This document shows positions 41,769 through 51,700 of a stretch of DNA of 64,000 nt, piece after piece; the stretch's first letter is position 1, and each line of letters opens with the position of its first letter. The stretch is taken from contig NZ_JBLTWO010000014.1 of the NCBI RefSeq assembly GCF_049889055.1, positions 1-64,000 of the forward strand, read 5' to 3'. Under the pieces are notes generated by a model. That model was not told the origin of the DNA. It saw only the letters and a program-made list of their open reading frames with translations, and did no database searches. The stretch is from Rhizorhabdus sp049889055. Its GTDB lineage: Bacteria; Pseudomonadota; Alphaproteobacteria; Sphingomonadales; Sphingomonadaceae. Made by a program: the position numbers and the translations under genes.

Positions 41769-42673
41769 AGCCCGATCACCCCACCGAGACCCAGCGCGGC
41801 GGCCAGCATGCCGAGCACATAAAGGGTTGTCCCCGTGGCATTATACCATGGCGCATGACGGCGGGGATCGGACAGAAGACGCCGCATCAGCACCAACTGC
41901 CCGCCGAGCAAAGCTGCGACGATGCCCGCAGACAGCATGTGGCCCCAGCTTGCCAGCAGCGCGACCACGGCCGCCTGCGGTATGGCCATCACCACGCACG
42001 CCAGCTGAGCCGCGCGGCCGACCCCGAGCACGACAGGGAGCGAGCGCAGGCCAGTGGCGCGGTCGCCCTCGATCGCCTTGAAATCGTTGAGCGTCATGAT
42101 TCCATGCGCGCCGACGCTATAGAGCGCCAGGATGATCAGCACATGCGTCGGTGGCAAGGCGCCCGCCATGACGCTCGCGCCGGTGAACCAGGTCAGGCCT
42201 TCGTAGGTCAGTGCGACGACCGCCGGGCCCCATATGCCGCTGGTCTTGAATCGAAACGGCGGCGCGCTATAGCCCCAGGCACAAGCCAGACCGAGGCAGG
42301 TCGCAGCGAAGATCCACGCGCCGGTCGCCCATGCCACGAACAACGACAGGATCGTGCCTGTGCACGCGATCCACAGCCCCCAACTGCCGCCAATCCGCCC
42401 CGAAGGAATCGGCCGCTCCGGCTGATTGATCGCATCGACATGGCGATCGAACCAGTCGTTCACCGCCTGACTCGTGCCGCAGACCAGCGGCCCGGCCAGC
42501 AGGACGCCGGCCAGCAGGAACGGCCAGCGATCGACGAGGGGCACCCCGGACGACACGACACCGCACAGAAAGGCCCACATCGGCGGGAACCAGGTCACCG
42601 GCTTGAGCAATTCCAGCACATCGCGCGGATCGGGGACCGGCGTCGCGATACGAGGAATCTTCGTGCGCTCCAT
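41765..42673 (-). CDS. bchG: Bacteriochlorophyll synthase
   Basis: A 302-residue membrane prenyltransferase (UbiA superfamily) that esterifies bacteriochlorophyllide with geranylgeranyl diphosphate. The polyprenyl site is NDWFDRHVDAINQPERPIPS, and the second Asp motif is NDFKAIEGDRATGLRSLPV. About nine helices. The ATG at 42673 (MERTKIPRI) is preferred; a TTG at 42709 would add twelve residues. 57 nt separate it from the ppsR stop. Confidence 0.94.
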   Translation of the reverse strand: MERTKIPRIATPVPDPRDVLELLKPVTWFPPMWAFLCGVVSSGVPLVDRWPFLLAGVLLAGPLVCGTSQAVNDWFDRHVDAINQPERPIPSGRIGGSWGLWIACTGTILSLFVAWATGAWIFAATCLGLACAWGYSAPPFRFKTSGIWGPAVVALTYEGLTWFTGASVMAGALPPTHVLIILALYSVGAHGIMTLNDFKAIEGDRATGLRSLPVVLGVGRAAQLACVVMAIPQAAVVALLASWGHMLSAGIVAALLGGQLVLMRRLLSDPRRHAPWYNATGTTLYVLGMLAAALGLGGVIGL

Positions 42674-42730
42674 ATTTGGAACGCTAGAACTGACATCTGC
42701 AGGCGTCAAACCAAATTGACGGTCAGCAGG

Positions 42731-44164
42731 TCAGTCATGTCCTCCGACGAGATTGCCCAGCCGGTGGCGATGCAGCTTCGAGTAGAGACTCTGACGGCTG
42801 ACACCCAATATTTCGGCGGCCGAAGCGCGATTGTCGGACGTGTAGACAAGCGCCGCTTCGATACACAGCCGTTCGATCATGTCGGTGGATTCGCGCACGA
42901 TGTCTTTCAGCGGCATGCGACCGACCAGTTCCGTCAGTTGTTCCACCGAACGCGGCGCGTCGCGCGGTGCGGACGCGACCACATCCAGCCGGCGTGCGAC
43001 CGCGCGGATCGTGAAGCCATAGCACTCGCTGTCGCCCATCGGCGCGACCACGCCCGATAGTTCGACATCCTCTTCGCCACCGGTCATGCCACGCAGGATC
43101 GTCGAGACATTGCGAACCCAGCCATGCTCTCGCAGCTGGGTCAGAATAAGATCGAGGTCGATTCCCGGACGGCCGAGCCAGTTTCCCAGGCCTTGACCGG
43201 TCACACGCTCCAGCGACGGCATCTCGGCGAGTTCGATGAAGGCGGTGTTGGCCGCCAGCACGGTCAATTCCCGATCGACCAGGACGAAGGCGTCCGGCAT
43301 CCGCTCCACCACCGCGCCGAGTGCAGCGTCATAGGGATGGTCGGAGACCGCACGATCGGCCATGGAGATGCGGACGAGCATGAGAGGCGAGCGCGCCTGA
43401 CGGAAAAGCCGCGCCGAAATCCGCGCTTCGCCGCGCGCCTTGCCGAGCCGGAGCGAGGCAGGCACGAGATCGTCGGTCGCTTCGGAAGCCCCCAGATACG
43501 CAATGAAATCGTCGCGGTCACGCGGATCGACGATCGTCGCCAGCGACTTGCCGACCAGCGATCCCTCGGATGCGTCGAGCAGACGATGCGCTGCGGGATT
43601 CGCCTCGCGGATGCGTCTTGTCGCTGCATCGGCGATGAGCACCGGCTCCGACGACATGTCGAACAACAGACGGTAGCGTGTCTCGACCTGGCGCAGTCGG
43701 ATATAGTCGCGTTCAAGCGATTGCTGGGTCTGAAGCAGCCGCTGCTGCATCGCCGCCGCTCCACGCATGTCGCGCCCGACCGCGATCAAACGGTCTCCGT
43801 CGCCCACCGCCATAGTCATGTAGCTGATGGGCACGTCGGCACCAGCGGTTGGATGATTGACTTGACGCCAGCGCGGCGCCGATCCGGCGACAGCGGCCTC
43901 CGACAACATTTCCTGGATCTTCGGGCGGCTCTCGATCGTCACCGTGTCGATCCACGCCTCACCGATAAACTCGGCGAAACCCTGACTTGCAAGGCCGGTC
44001 TGCGACACCGCGACATCCAGAATCCGCCCGACTCCGGACAGAATGAAGGTCACGTCTCCGACCGCCGACATGAGCGAAGCAGCGTCGTCTGCCGACAGGG
44101 GCCCCGGCATCATGTCAGGCCGCGCAAAGGCGATTTTCTGGTACGGGGCGACAGGCATGGTCAT
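42731..44164 (-). CDS. ppsR: Redox/light repressor of photosynthesis genes
   Basis: A 477-residue PpsR/CrtJ regulator with three PAS modules (RYRLLFDMSSEPVLIADAAT and GAVVERMPDAFVLVDRELTV mark two) and a Fis-type HTH (DNRASAAEILGVSRQSLYSK). It has only two Cys: SECYGF and the one in ERLCIEAALVY, matching the C-terminal redox Cys of Rhodobacter PpsR; the Cys between the PAS modules is absent. It represses bch, crt and puc genes under high oxygen and works with AerR/PpaA, encoded 29 nt upstream. No clear Shine-Dalgarno. Confidence 0.94.
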   Translation of the reverse strand: MTMPVAPYQKIAFARPDMMPGPLSADDAASLMSAVGDVTFILSGVGRILDVAVSQTGLASQGFAEFIGEAWIDTVTIESRPKIQEMLSEAAVAGSAPRWRQVNHPTAGADVPISYMTMAVGDGDRLIAVGRDMRGAAAMQQRLLQTQQSLERDYIRLRQVETRYRLLFDMSSEPVLIADAATRRIREANPAAHRLLDASEGSLVGKSLATIVDPRDRDDFIAYLGASEATDDLVPASLRLGKARGEARISARLFRQARSPLMLVRISMADRAVSDHPYDAALGAVVERMPDAFVLVDRELTVLAANTAFIELAEMPSLERVTGQGLGNWLGRPGIDLDLILTQLREHGWVRNVSTILRGMTGGEEDVELSGVVAPMGDSECYGFTIRAVARRLDVVASAPRDAPRSVEQLTELVGRMPLKDIVRESTDMIERLCIEAALVYTSDNRASAAEILGVSRQSLYSKLHRHRLGNLVGGHD

Positions 44165-44193
44165 CGACGAGCGTCGCTTTCCAGAAAATAATA

Positions 44194-45090
44194 TCAGCTA
44201 CAAGCGGAAATATTCCCTTCGCGGACGCGGACAAGATCCGCAGCCACTTTGAGGGCAAGCTTCGCGTCGCCGGCAGTGCCATCAGCACCAACCTGCATCG
44301 CGAGATCGGGATCGGTGGCGAACACCCTCCCGCCTACCATGATGCTAAGGCCCGGATTTCGGGAAACGTTCCGCAGTGCAGATATGATCGATGGGAGGGT
44401 GGCGATGTGGCAGTCGCAACTGACAGTCAATCCGACAAGGTCGAACCATTCAGTGCTCGCGCGTCGCAGAAGCTGGGATGTTTCGCAGTCCACCATCAGG
44501 TCGGTCAGCCAGCCGTTGTGGCGAAACACTTCGTCGATCATGACCGCGCCAAATGTATGCTGATCCCCAGGTACCGCCGCGAACAGGACCCGACGCCCCC
44601 CAGTGGTCATCCGCCGATCGGCGGGGACACGCGCGGCAATCTCGCGAACGACCTCCTGCAAGCGCCAGAGCCCCATCGTCACATCGACGAAATTGTACCG
44701 GTCTTCTTCCCAATAGGTGCCGAGCAGGCGCGCCGCAGGGGCGATCAGATCGACCATGATCGTGTCGACCCCGACACGCCGGGCGAGGATCGACTCGACA
44801 TGGCTCAGGAGCGCATCGGCATCGACCTGCAGAGCCAGACGCGCGAGCGCCTCGATATCTTCCGGGGCGGCTCTGCCCTCGGCTACGTCGTGCGCGCGAA
44901 CAGCATGCGCGACCATCAGCCGAGGAATGATTTCATTTTCGATCAGCGTGGACAACGACCGATCACATGTCGCCTCTGCAGCTTCCCTGTGGAAATCAGC
45001 CAGTTGGAGGCGATCAGGCGCAAGTCGCGCCAATCCCCGCGTGCGCTCAGTCGGAACGGTCTGAGGATCTCGAGGCGCTAACGACGCCAT
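44194..45090 (-). CDS. ppaA: AerR/PpaA B12-binding antirepressor
   Basis: A 298-residue protein with a helical N-terminal half and a cobalamin-binding Rossmann half. The B12 loop reads PGDQHTFGAVMIDEVF, so Asp and His of DxHxxG are intact; LVGLTVSCDCHIATLPSII and VGGRVFA follow. In Rhodobacter such proteins bind adenosyl- or hydroxocobalamin and modulate PpsR/CrtJ with light. The ATG at 45090 (MASLAPRD) has GAGAGGGA upstream; the longer frame crosses the divergent promoter. It is the first gene of the minus-strand arm. Confidence 0.92.
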   Translation of the reverse strand: MASLAPRDPQTVPTERTRGLARLAPDRLQLADFHREAAEATCDRSLSTLIENEIIPRLMVAHAVRAHDVAEGRAAPEDIEALARLALQVDADALLSHVESILARRVGVDTIMVDLIAPAARLLGTYWEEDRYNFVDVTMGLWRLQEVVREIAARVPADRRMTTGGRRVLFAAVPGDQHTFGAVMIDEVFRHNGWLTDLMVDCETSQLLRRASTEWFDLVGLTVSCDCHIATLPSIISALRNVSRNPGLSIMVGGRVFATDPDLAMQVGADGTAGDAKLALKVAADLVRVREGNISACS

Positions 45091-45220
45091 TGCCCGTCCC
45101 TCTCGCTGGTTGATGCCCCGCAGGCAGTTGATGGAGCTGCGATCTGGCATCCCCACGAGTCGTGACACTATGCCTGTTGTCGATGCGTAGCAACCTCGCA
45201 TTGGGGGTTTGACGAAAATA

Positions 45221-45264
45221 TGTCCAAACAATTGGACGTCATTTCTGTTTGACACATTCGTCAA
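45221..45264. promoter_or_regulatory. Two PpsR-like palindromes in the ppaA-bchF promoter
   Basis: Site 1 at 45221-45238 is TGTCCAAACAATTGGACG, a near TGT-N12-ACA palindrome with arms GTCCAA/TTGGAC. Site 2 at 45249-45264 is TTGAC-ACATTC-GTCAA. Both lie between the divergent ppaA and bchF genes and fit the PpsR consensus TGT-N12-ACA in part. Confidence 0.5.
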
Positions 45265-45310
45265 CTTGGTCGTAGCTTGGCATCTCACTGGAGAAGGGCA
45301 CGACGGGGCG

Positions 45311-45820
45311 ATGCGGTCGAACGACGCATATTCCGCAAAGGGACGGGGAGCCGCTCCGCTTTACACGATCGAGCAGCGCCAACGGCGTGACTCGACGCGC
45401 TGGACCCTGGTGCAGGGCATCCTCGCCCCCCTTCAGTTTTTCGTCTTCCTCGCCAGCGTCATTCTGATCGTCCGCTACCTTGCCACCGGCGAAGGGGCTT
45501 TTGCGGCGACCGTGTCGATCGTCGCCAAGACGATGCTTCTCTACGCGATCATGATCACCGGCTCGATCTGGGAGAAGGTCGTGTTCGGCAAATGGCTGTT
45601 CGTGCCCGCCTTCTTCTGGGAGGATGTGTTCAGCATGCTCGTCCTGGCGCTGCACACCGGCTATCTGGTGATGCTGATCGCCGGATTTGGCAGCGAACGG
45701 GGGCTGATGCTTCTCGCGCTGGCCGCCTATGCGAGCTACGTCATCAACGCCGCACAATTCCTGTTGAAGCTGCGCGCCGCTCGCCTGACCGCGCCATCAC
45801 AAATGGCGCTCGAAGCGTGA
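45311..45820 (+). CDS. bchF: 3-vinyl bacteriochlorophyllide hydratase
   Basis: A 169-residue membrane enzyme that adds water to the 3-vinyl group. Family segments are LYTIEQRQRRDSTRWTLVQG, MLLYAIMITGSIWEKVVFG and FWEDVFSMLVLALHTGYL. The ATG at 45311 (MRSNDAYSAKG) fits family length; the frame open from 45209 covers the promoter. Its TGA overlaps the bchN start as GTGA. It heads the superoperon that runs to hemA. Confidence 0.93.
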   Translation: MRSNDAYSAKGRGAAPLYTIEQRQRRDSTRWTLVQGILAPLQFFVFLASVILIVRYLATGEGAFAATVSIVAKTMLLYAIMITGSIWEKVVFGKWLFVPAFFWEDVFSMLVLALHTGYLVMLIAGFGSERGLMLLALAAYASYVINAAQFLLKLRAARLTAPSQMALEA

Positions 45821-47097
45821 CGCCCCCTCCGTCCTCCACCGCGACCCTGGGCTGCGACGCCGCCCCGGTACTGCGCGAGCGCGGGCAGCGGGAAGTTTTC
45901 TGTGGACTGACAGGAATCATCTGGCTGCATCGCAAGGTGCAAGACGCTTTCTTCCTCGTCGTCGGCTCTCGCACCTGTGCCCATCTGCTGCAATCGGCGG
46001 CGGGCGTGATGGTCTTCGCCGAGCCGCGCTTCGGCACCGCGATCATCGAGGAGCGCGACCTCGCGGGCCTCGCCGATTGCAACGAAGAGCTCGACCGCGT
46101 GGTCGACCGCCTCCTCGCTCGCCGGCCCGACATCAAGCTGCTGTTCCTCGTCGGCTCGTGCCCGTCGGAGGTCATCAAACTCGACCTGTCGCGCGCGGCC
46201 GCACGGCTTTCGACCAAGCATACGGGCGCCACGAAGATTCTGAACTACTCCGGAAGCGGCATCGAGACGACCTTCACCGAGGGAGAGGATGCCTGCCTCG
46301 CCGCGCTGGTGGCCGATCTGCCCGCCGACACGACGGGGGTACCGAGCCTGATGATCGTCGGCGCTCTGCCCGACGTGGTCGAGGATCAGTTCCTCCGCCT
46401 GTTCGCCGAGCTCGGCATCGCGAATGTCCACATGCTCCCCGCCCGCCGTGCCGAAGCAATGCCGCCGGTCGGTCCCGATACGCGCTTCCTGCTGGCGCAG
46501 CCCTTTCTGGGCGAAACCGCTCGGGCGCTGGAGGATCGCGGTGCAACACGGCTCGACGCGCTCTTCCCGTTCGGCGCGGAAGGCACGACCAACTGGCTGC
46601 ATGCCGCCGCGACAGCGTTCGGCGTGGACGAGATGCACTTCCGCCGCGTGATCGCGCCGGGACGCGAGCGCGCCAAGCGGGCCATCGAACACAGCCGTGC
46701 GAAGCTGGCGGGCAAGCGCATCACCTTCCTCCCCGACTCGCAATTGGAAGTGCCCCTGGCGCGCTTCCTGGCGACCGAATTGGGCATGGAGCCGGTCGAG
46801 GTGGGCACGCCTTATCTCCACCGCCGCCACCTCGCGCAGGAACTGGCACTGCTGCCCGCCGGAACGCTCATCAGCGAAGGCCAGGATGTCGACCGTCAGC
46901 TTGACCGCGTCCGTGCCGCCCGGCCCGACCTGACGGTGTGCGGCCTCGGCCTCGCCAATCCGCTGGAGGCCGAGGGGCTGACCACAAAATGGGCGATCGA
47001 GCTGGTCTTTTCGCCGATTCACGGCTTCGACCAGGCCGGCGACCTGGCCGAGCTTTTCGCGCGCCCGTTGCGGCGGCGAGATGTGTTGCGGCTATGA
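45817..47097 (+). CDS. bchN: Dark protochlorophyllide reductase, N subunit
   Basis: A 426-residue NifD-like subunit of the light-independent reductase (BchN-BchB with BchL). The three Cys ligands of the NB cluster are in EVFCGLTG, GSRTCAHLL and VGSCPSEVI. Other family segments are EPRFGTAIIEERDLAGLAD and LNYSGSGIETTFTEGEDAC. The start is a GTG at 45817 overlapping the bchF stop. A REP-like palindromic element follows before bchB. Confidence 0.94.
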   Translation: MTPPPSSTATLGCDAAPVLRERGQREVFCGLTGIIWLHRKVQDAFFLVVGSRTCAHLLQSAAGVMVFAEPRFGTAIIEERDLAGLADCNEELDRVVDRLLARRPDIKLLFLVGSCPSEVIKLDLSRAAARLSTKHTGATKILNYSGSGIETTFTEGEDACLAALVADLPADTTGVPSLMIVGALPDVVEDQFLRLFAELGIANVHMLPARRAEAMPPVGPDTRFLLAQPFLGETARALEDRGATRLDALFPFGAEGTTNWLHAAATAFGVDEMHFRRVIAPGRERAKRAIEHSRAKLAGKRITFLPDSQLEVPLARFLATELGMEPVEVGTPYLHRRHLAQELALLPAGTLISEGQDVDRQLDRVRAARPDLTVCGLGLANPLEAEGLTTKWAIELVFSPIHGFDQAGDLAELFARPLRRRDVLRL

Positions 47098-47213
47098 ACG
47101 ACACACAGCCTCCGTTCGCTTCGCGCGCCGTTGAGAAGCGGCCCTCAGCGGCTGATCGGCGCTGCTCGGCGGCGCTCGAAGCGAACGGGTTGGAGGGCGG
47201 CCTATGCAACTGA
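47094..47213 (+). CDS. 39-codon frame through the palindrome between bchN and bchB
   Basis: An ATG overlapping the bchN stop (ATGA) opens a frame (MNDTQPPFASRAVEKRPSAA) that reads through the whole inverted repeat and ends in TGA at 47211-47213, inside the bchB start region. It resembles no known protein. It may be a by-product that keeps ribosomes moving from bchN into bchB across the insert. Confidence 0.35.
   Translation: MNDTQPPFASRAVEKRPSAADRRCSAALEANGLEGGLCN
47112..47188. repeat. REP-like palindromic element
   Basis: The ends CCGTTCGCTTCGCGCGC (47112-47128) and GCGCTCGAAGCGAACGG (47172-47188) pair at 16 of 17 positions. An inner hairpin is GCCGTTGAG with CTCAGCGGC. The element is almost the whole of the 106-nt bchN-bchB spacer. 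I found no second copy in the window. Confidence 0.7.
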
Positions 47214-48751
47214 CCGTATGGACCTATGAGGGCCCGCCCCATGTCGGCGCGATGCGGATTGCGACCGCGATGCAGGGCGTCCATTACGTCCTCCACGCAC
47301 CGCAGGGCGACACCTATGCCGACCTGCTGTTCACGATGATCGAACGGCGCGGCAAGCGCCCGCCGGTCACCTACACCACCTTCCAGGCACGCGACCTTGG
47401 CAAGGACACCGCCGAACTGTTTCAGCAGGCGGCGCGCGATGCCTATGCGCGGTTCCAGCCGCAGGCGATGCTGGTCGGCGCATCCTGCACCGCCGAGCTC
47501 ATCCAGGACGATCCTTCGGGACTCGCCGAGGCGATGCGCCTGCCCTGCCCGGTCGTGGCGCTCGAACTGCCGAGCTATCAGCGCAAGGAGAATTGGGGCG
47601 CGGCCGAGACCTTCTATCAGCTCGTACGCCGGATGTGCGCGGGCGTGACGAAGGCGACGCGAGTGGATGGGGCAAAGCCGTCGGCCAATATCCTCGGACC
47701 GACCGCACTCGGCTTTCGCCACCGCGACGATGTGATCGAGATCAGCCGGTTGCTCGGCACGCTCGGCATCGACGTGAACGTCGTGGCTCCGCTGGGTGCG
47801 ACGCCCGCCGACCTCGCGCGGCTGGCGGACGCGGATTTCAATATCTGCCTCTACCCAGAGATCGCCGATACTACCTGCCGCTGGCTCGAGCGCACCTATG
47901 CGCAGAAGACGGTGCGGACCGTGCCGATCGGCTACGGCGCCACCCGCGACTTCATCGCCGAGGTCGCAGCCCTTGCGGGCATCGACCCGGCAGCCGCGCT
48001 CGACACGTCGAATATGCCCTGGTGGAGCCGTTCGGTCGACTCGACCTATCTGACCGGCAAGCGCGTCTTCATCTTCGGCGACGCGACCCACGCCATCGCC
48101 GCCGCCCGTGTGGCGCGCGACGAACTCGGCTTCGAAGTCGTCGGGCTCGGCTGCTACAATCGCGAATTCGCCCGCGACCTGCGCGAGGCGGCGGCACGCT
48201 ACGGCGTCGAGCCGCTGATCACCGACGATTATCTCGCCGTCGAGGACGCGATCCAGGCGATCCAGCCCGAGCTGGTTCTTGGTACGCAGATGGAGCGGCA
48301 CATCGCCAAGCGCCTGCGCATTCCCTGCGCCGTGATCTCCGCGCCGGTCCATGTCCAGGATTTCCCCGCGCGCTACAGCCCGCAAATGGGGTTCGAGGGC
48401 GCGAACGTGCTGTTCGACACCTGGGTCCACCCGCTGGTGATGGGGCTTGAGGAGCATCTGCTGACGATGTTCCGGGAAGATTTCGAATTTTCCGATGCGC
48501 ATGGCGCAAGCCATCTGGGCCACGGCGCCCCCGCAGTGGCCGTGTCCGAGCCGCGCGCCGAAGCCGCGCTCGAGCCATTGGTCGACGCGGTCGGGGGCTG
48601 GGCCGCCGAGGCCGAGCGCGAACTGCTCAAGATCCCCTTCTTCGTCCGCGGCAAGGCGCGGCGGAACACCGAGAAATTCGCAGCCGAGCGCGGCCTCGCC
48701 ACGATCACCCTCGACACGCTGTATGACGCGAAGGCGCATTATGCCCGCTAA
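47204..48751 (+). CDS. bchB: Dark protochlorophyllide reductase, B subunit
   Basis: A 515-residue NifK-like subunit. D36 (PQGDTYADL) is the unusual Asp ligand of the NB cluster described for Rhodobacter BchB. Further segments are GASCTAELIQDDPSG, ALELPSYQRKENWGAAETFY and MGFEGANVLFDTWVHPLVMG, with the C-terminal lid domain (LKIPFFVRGKARRNTEKFA). GGAGGGCGGCCT precedes the ATG. It overlaps bchH by 11 nt. Confidence 0.94.
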   Translation: MQLTVWTYEGPPHVGAMRIATAMQGVHYVLHAPQGDTYADLLFTMIERRGKRPPVTYTTFQARDLGKDTAELFQQAARDAYARFQPQAMLVGASCTAELIQDDPSGLAEAMRLPCPVVALELPSYQRKENWGAAETFYQLVRRMCAGVTKATRVDGAKPSANILGPTALGFRHRDDVIEISRLLGTLGIDVNVVAPLGATPADLARLADADFNICLYPEIADTTCRWLERTYAQKTVRTVPIGYGATRDFIAEVAALAGIDPAAALDTSNMPWWSRSVDSTYLTGKRVFIFGDATHAIAAARVARDELGFEVVGLGCYNREFARDLREAAARYGVEPLITDDYLAVEDAIQAIQPELVLGTQMERHIAKRLRIPCAVISAPVHVQDFPARYSPQMGFEGANVLFDTWVHPLVMGLEEHLLTMFREDFEFSDAHGASHLGHGAPAVAVSEPRAEAALEPLVDAVGGWAAEAERELLKIPFFVRGKARRNTEKFAAERGLATITLDTLYDAKAHYAR

Positions 48752-51700
48752 TAGCGCTCCTCCTCGCCAGACCCCTCTCCGGGTCGTGATCGTCACGCTC
48801 GACAATCATCTGTCGGGCGCCGCCGAGCGCGCAGCAGCGCGGTTCGCCGCAGACGGGGCCGACATCACGATCGGCTTCCACGCCGCCGCCGACTGGGACC
48901 GCGATCCAACCCGCCTCACTGCCTGCCTCGCCGACATCGCGCGCGGCGACATCATCATCGCGTCGATGCTGTTTCTCGACGATCATATCCGCGCCGTCCT
49001 GCCCGCACTCGCAGCACGGCGCGAGACCTGCGCGGCGATGGTGGGCCTGATGTCGGGCGCCGAGGTCGTGAAACTGACCCGGCTGGGCGATTATCGCATG
49101 GACAAGCCCGCAAAGGGGCCGCTCGCGCTGCTCAAGCGGCTGCGCGGGTCGTCCAAGTCGGGCGGCTCGTCAGGCGCGGGGCAGATGAAGATGCTGCGCC
49201 GCCTGCCCAAGATGCTGCGCTTCATTCCCGGCACCGCGCAGGATGTCCGCGCCTATTTCCTGACGCTGCAATATTGGCTCGCCGGGTCCGACGACAATGT
49301 CGTCGGCATGGTCCGCGCGCTGGCCCATCGCTACGCTGGTCACGCGACGCGCGCCGAAAGCCCCCGCGACTATCCCGATGTCGGGTTGTATCATCCCCGG
49401 CTTGCCGAGCGGATGACTGACCGGATCGAGGCGCTGCCCGCAGCCAAGGCGAGGAACGGCACGGTCGGCCTGCTGATGCTGCGCTCCTATCTGCTCAGCC
49501 GCGACACTGGCCATTATGACGGCGTCATCGCGGCGATGGAAGCGCGCGGGCTGCGCGTGATCCCCGCCTTCGCGAGCGGGCTCGACTCCCGCGCCGCGAT
49601 CGAGCGCTTCTTCATTGCCGACGGACGCGCGACGGTCGATGCGGTCGTATCGCTCACCGGCTTCAGCCTGGTCGGCGGCCCCGCCTACAACGATGCGGCG
49701 GCGGCGGAGGCGATGCTGGCCGCGCTCGACGTGCCCTATGTCGCGGCGCACCCGATCGAATTCCAGTCACTCCAGCAATGGGGCGCCAGCCGCCAGGGTT
49801 TGCTGCCGATCGAGGCGACGATGATGGTCGCGATCCCCGAGATCGACGGCGCGATCCTGCCGAGCGTGTTCGGCGGGCGGGCGGACGGATCGGGCGCGCC
49901 CTGCACCGGTTGCGGGCGCGGCTGCACCTTCCCCGCTGCGGCGCTGACACGCGAGATGCAGTCCTGCCCCGAACGCGCCGAGGCGCTGGCGGGCAAGGTC
50001 GCGAAGCTGGCAGCGCTGCGCCGCTCCGAGCGCGCGGCGCGCAAGCTCGCGATCGTGCTGTTCAACTTCCCGCCCAACGCCGGTGCGACCGGCACGGCGG
50101 CGCATCTCGCGGTCTGGGAATCGCTTCATGCAACGCTGACCCGCCTGGCTGGCGAAGGCTATGACGTCGCTGTCCCCGCCGATGTCGATGCGCTGCGCGA
50201 CGCGGTGCTCAAGGGCAATGCCGCCCGTTACGGCGCAGACGCCAATGTCCATGCGCGGATCCAGACCGACGACCATGTGCGCCGCGAGCCGCATCTGGCA
50301 GCGATAGAGGCCCAATGGGGGCCCGCGCCCGGCAAGCAGCAGAGCGACGGCGGCACCATTCATGTGCTGGGCGCGCAATTCGGCAGCGTCTTCGTCGGCA
50401 TCCAGCCCGCCTTCGGCTATGAAGGCGATCCGATGCGGCTGCTGTTCGAGGGCCGCTTCACGCCGACCCACGCGTTCAGCGCCTTCTATCGCTGGCTGCG
50501 CGAGGATTTCAGTGCGGACGCCGTGCTCCATTTCGGCACCCATGGCGCGCTGGAGTTCATGCCCGGCAAGCAGGCCGGGCTGAGCGGCGATTGCTGGCCG
50601 GAGCGGCTGATCGGCGATCTGCCCAACATCTATCTTTACGCCGCAAACAACCCGTCCGAAGGCCTGATTGCGAAGCGCCGCTCCGGCGCAACCTTGCTCA
50701 GCTATCTGACGCCCGCCCTTGCGCAGTCGGGGCTCTACAAGGGCCTTACCGACCTCAAGGCGCTGATCGAGCGCTGGCGCTCATCGCCGTCGATCGAGGA
50801 GCGCGCCGCACTGGAGCCGATGATCGCGGCATCGGCGGAGTTGCTCGACCTCGATGCCAGCGACATCGCGGTGCTTTCGAGCCGCATCTACGAGATCGAG
50901 CGTGAGTTGATCCCGCACGGCCTGCACGTCCTGGGCCAGCCGATCCCCGAGGCTCAACGCGCCGAGATGATCGCAGCCGGTGCCGAGCTGCCGGAGCATA
51001 ATGGCGAACTCGACGCGCTGGTCCATGCGCTCGACGGCGGCTTCGTCCGGCCGGCACCGGGCGGCGACGTGCTGCGCAACCCCAAGGTGCTGCCGACCGG
51101 GCGCAACATCCACGGCTTCGATCCCTTCCGCATCCCCGGCGCCTATGCGATGGCCGAGGGCAAGCGGCAGGCGGATGCGCTGCTCGCTCGGCATGGCGCC
51201 GACGGTGCGCTGCCCGAGACGCTGGCAATGGTGCTGTGGGGCACCGACAACCTCAAGTCCGAAGGCGTGCAGATCGCGCAGGCGATGACGCTGATCGGCG
51301 CGCGCCCGCGGTTCGACGGCTATGGCCGGCTTGCCGGGGCAGAGCTGGTGCCGCTGGCGGAACTCGGCCGCCCGCGCATCGACGTGGTCGTGACCCTGTC
51401 GGGCATCTTCCGCGATCTTCTGCCCCTCCAGACGCGCATGATCGCCGAGGCCGCCTGGCTCGCCGCCTCGGCCGACGAACCGCTGACGCAGAATTTCGTT
51501 CGCAAGCACAGCCTTGCGCATGCCGACCGGCACAGCTGCGACCTCCAGACGGCGGCGTTGCGGGTCTTCTCCAACGCCGAAGGTTCGTACGGCGCCAACG
51601 TCAACATGCTGATCGACGACGGTGCATGGACCGATCCCGACGAGATCGCCGAAGTGTTCGAGCGCCAGAAGGGCTATGCCTATGGCCCCGATGGCAAGCC

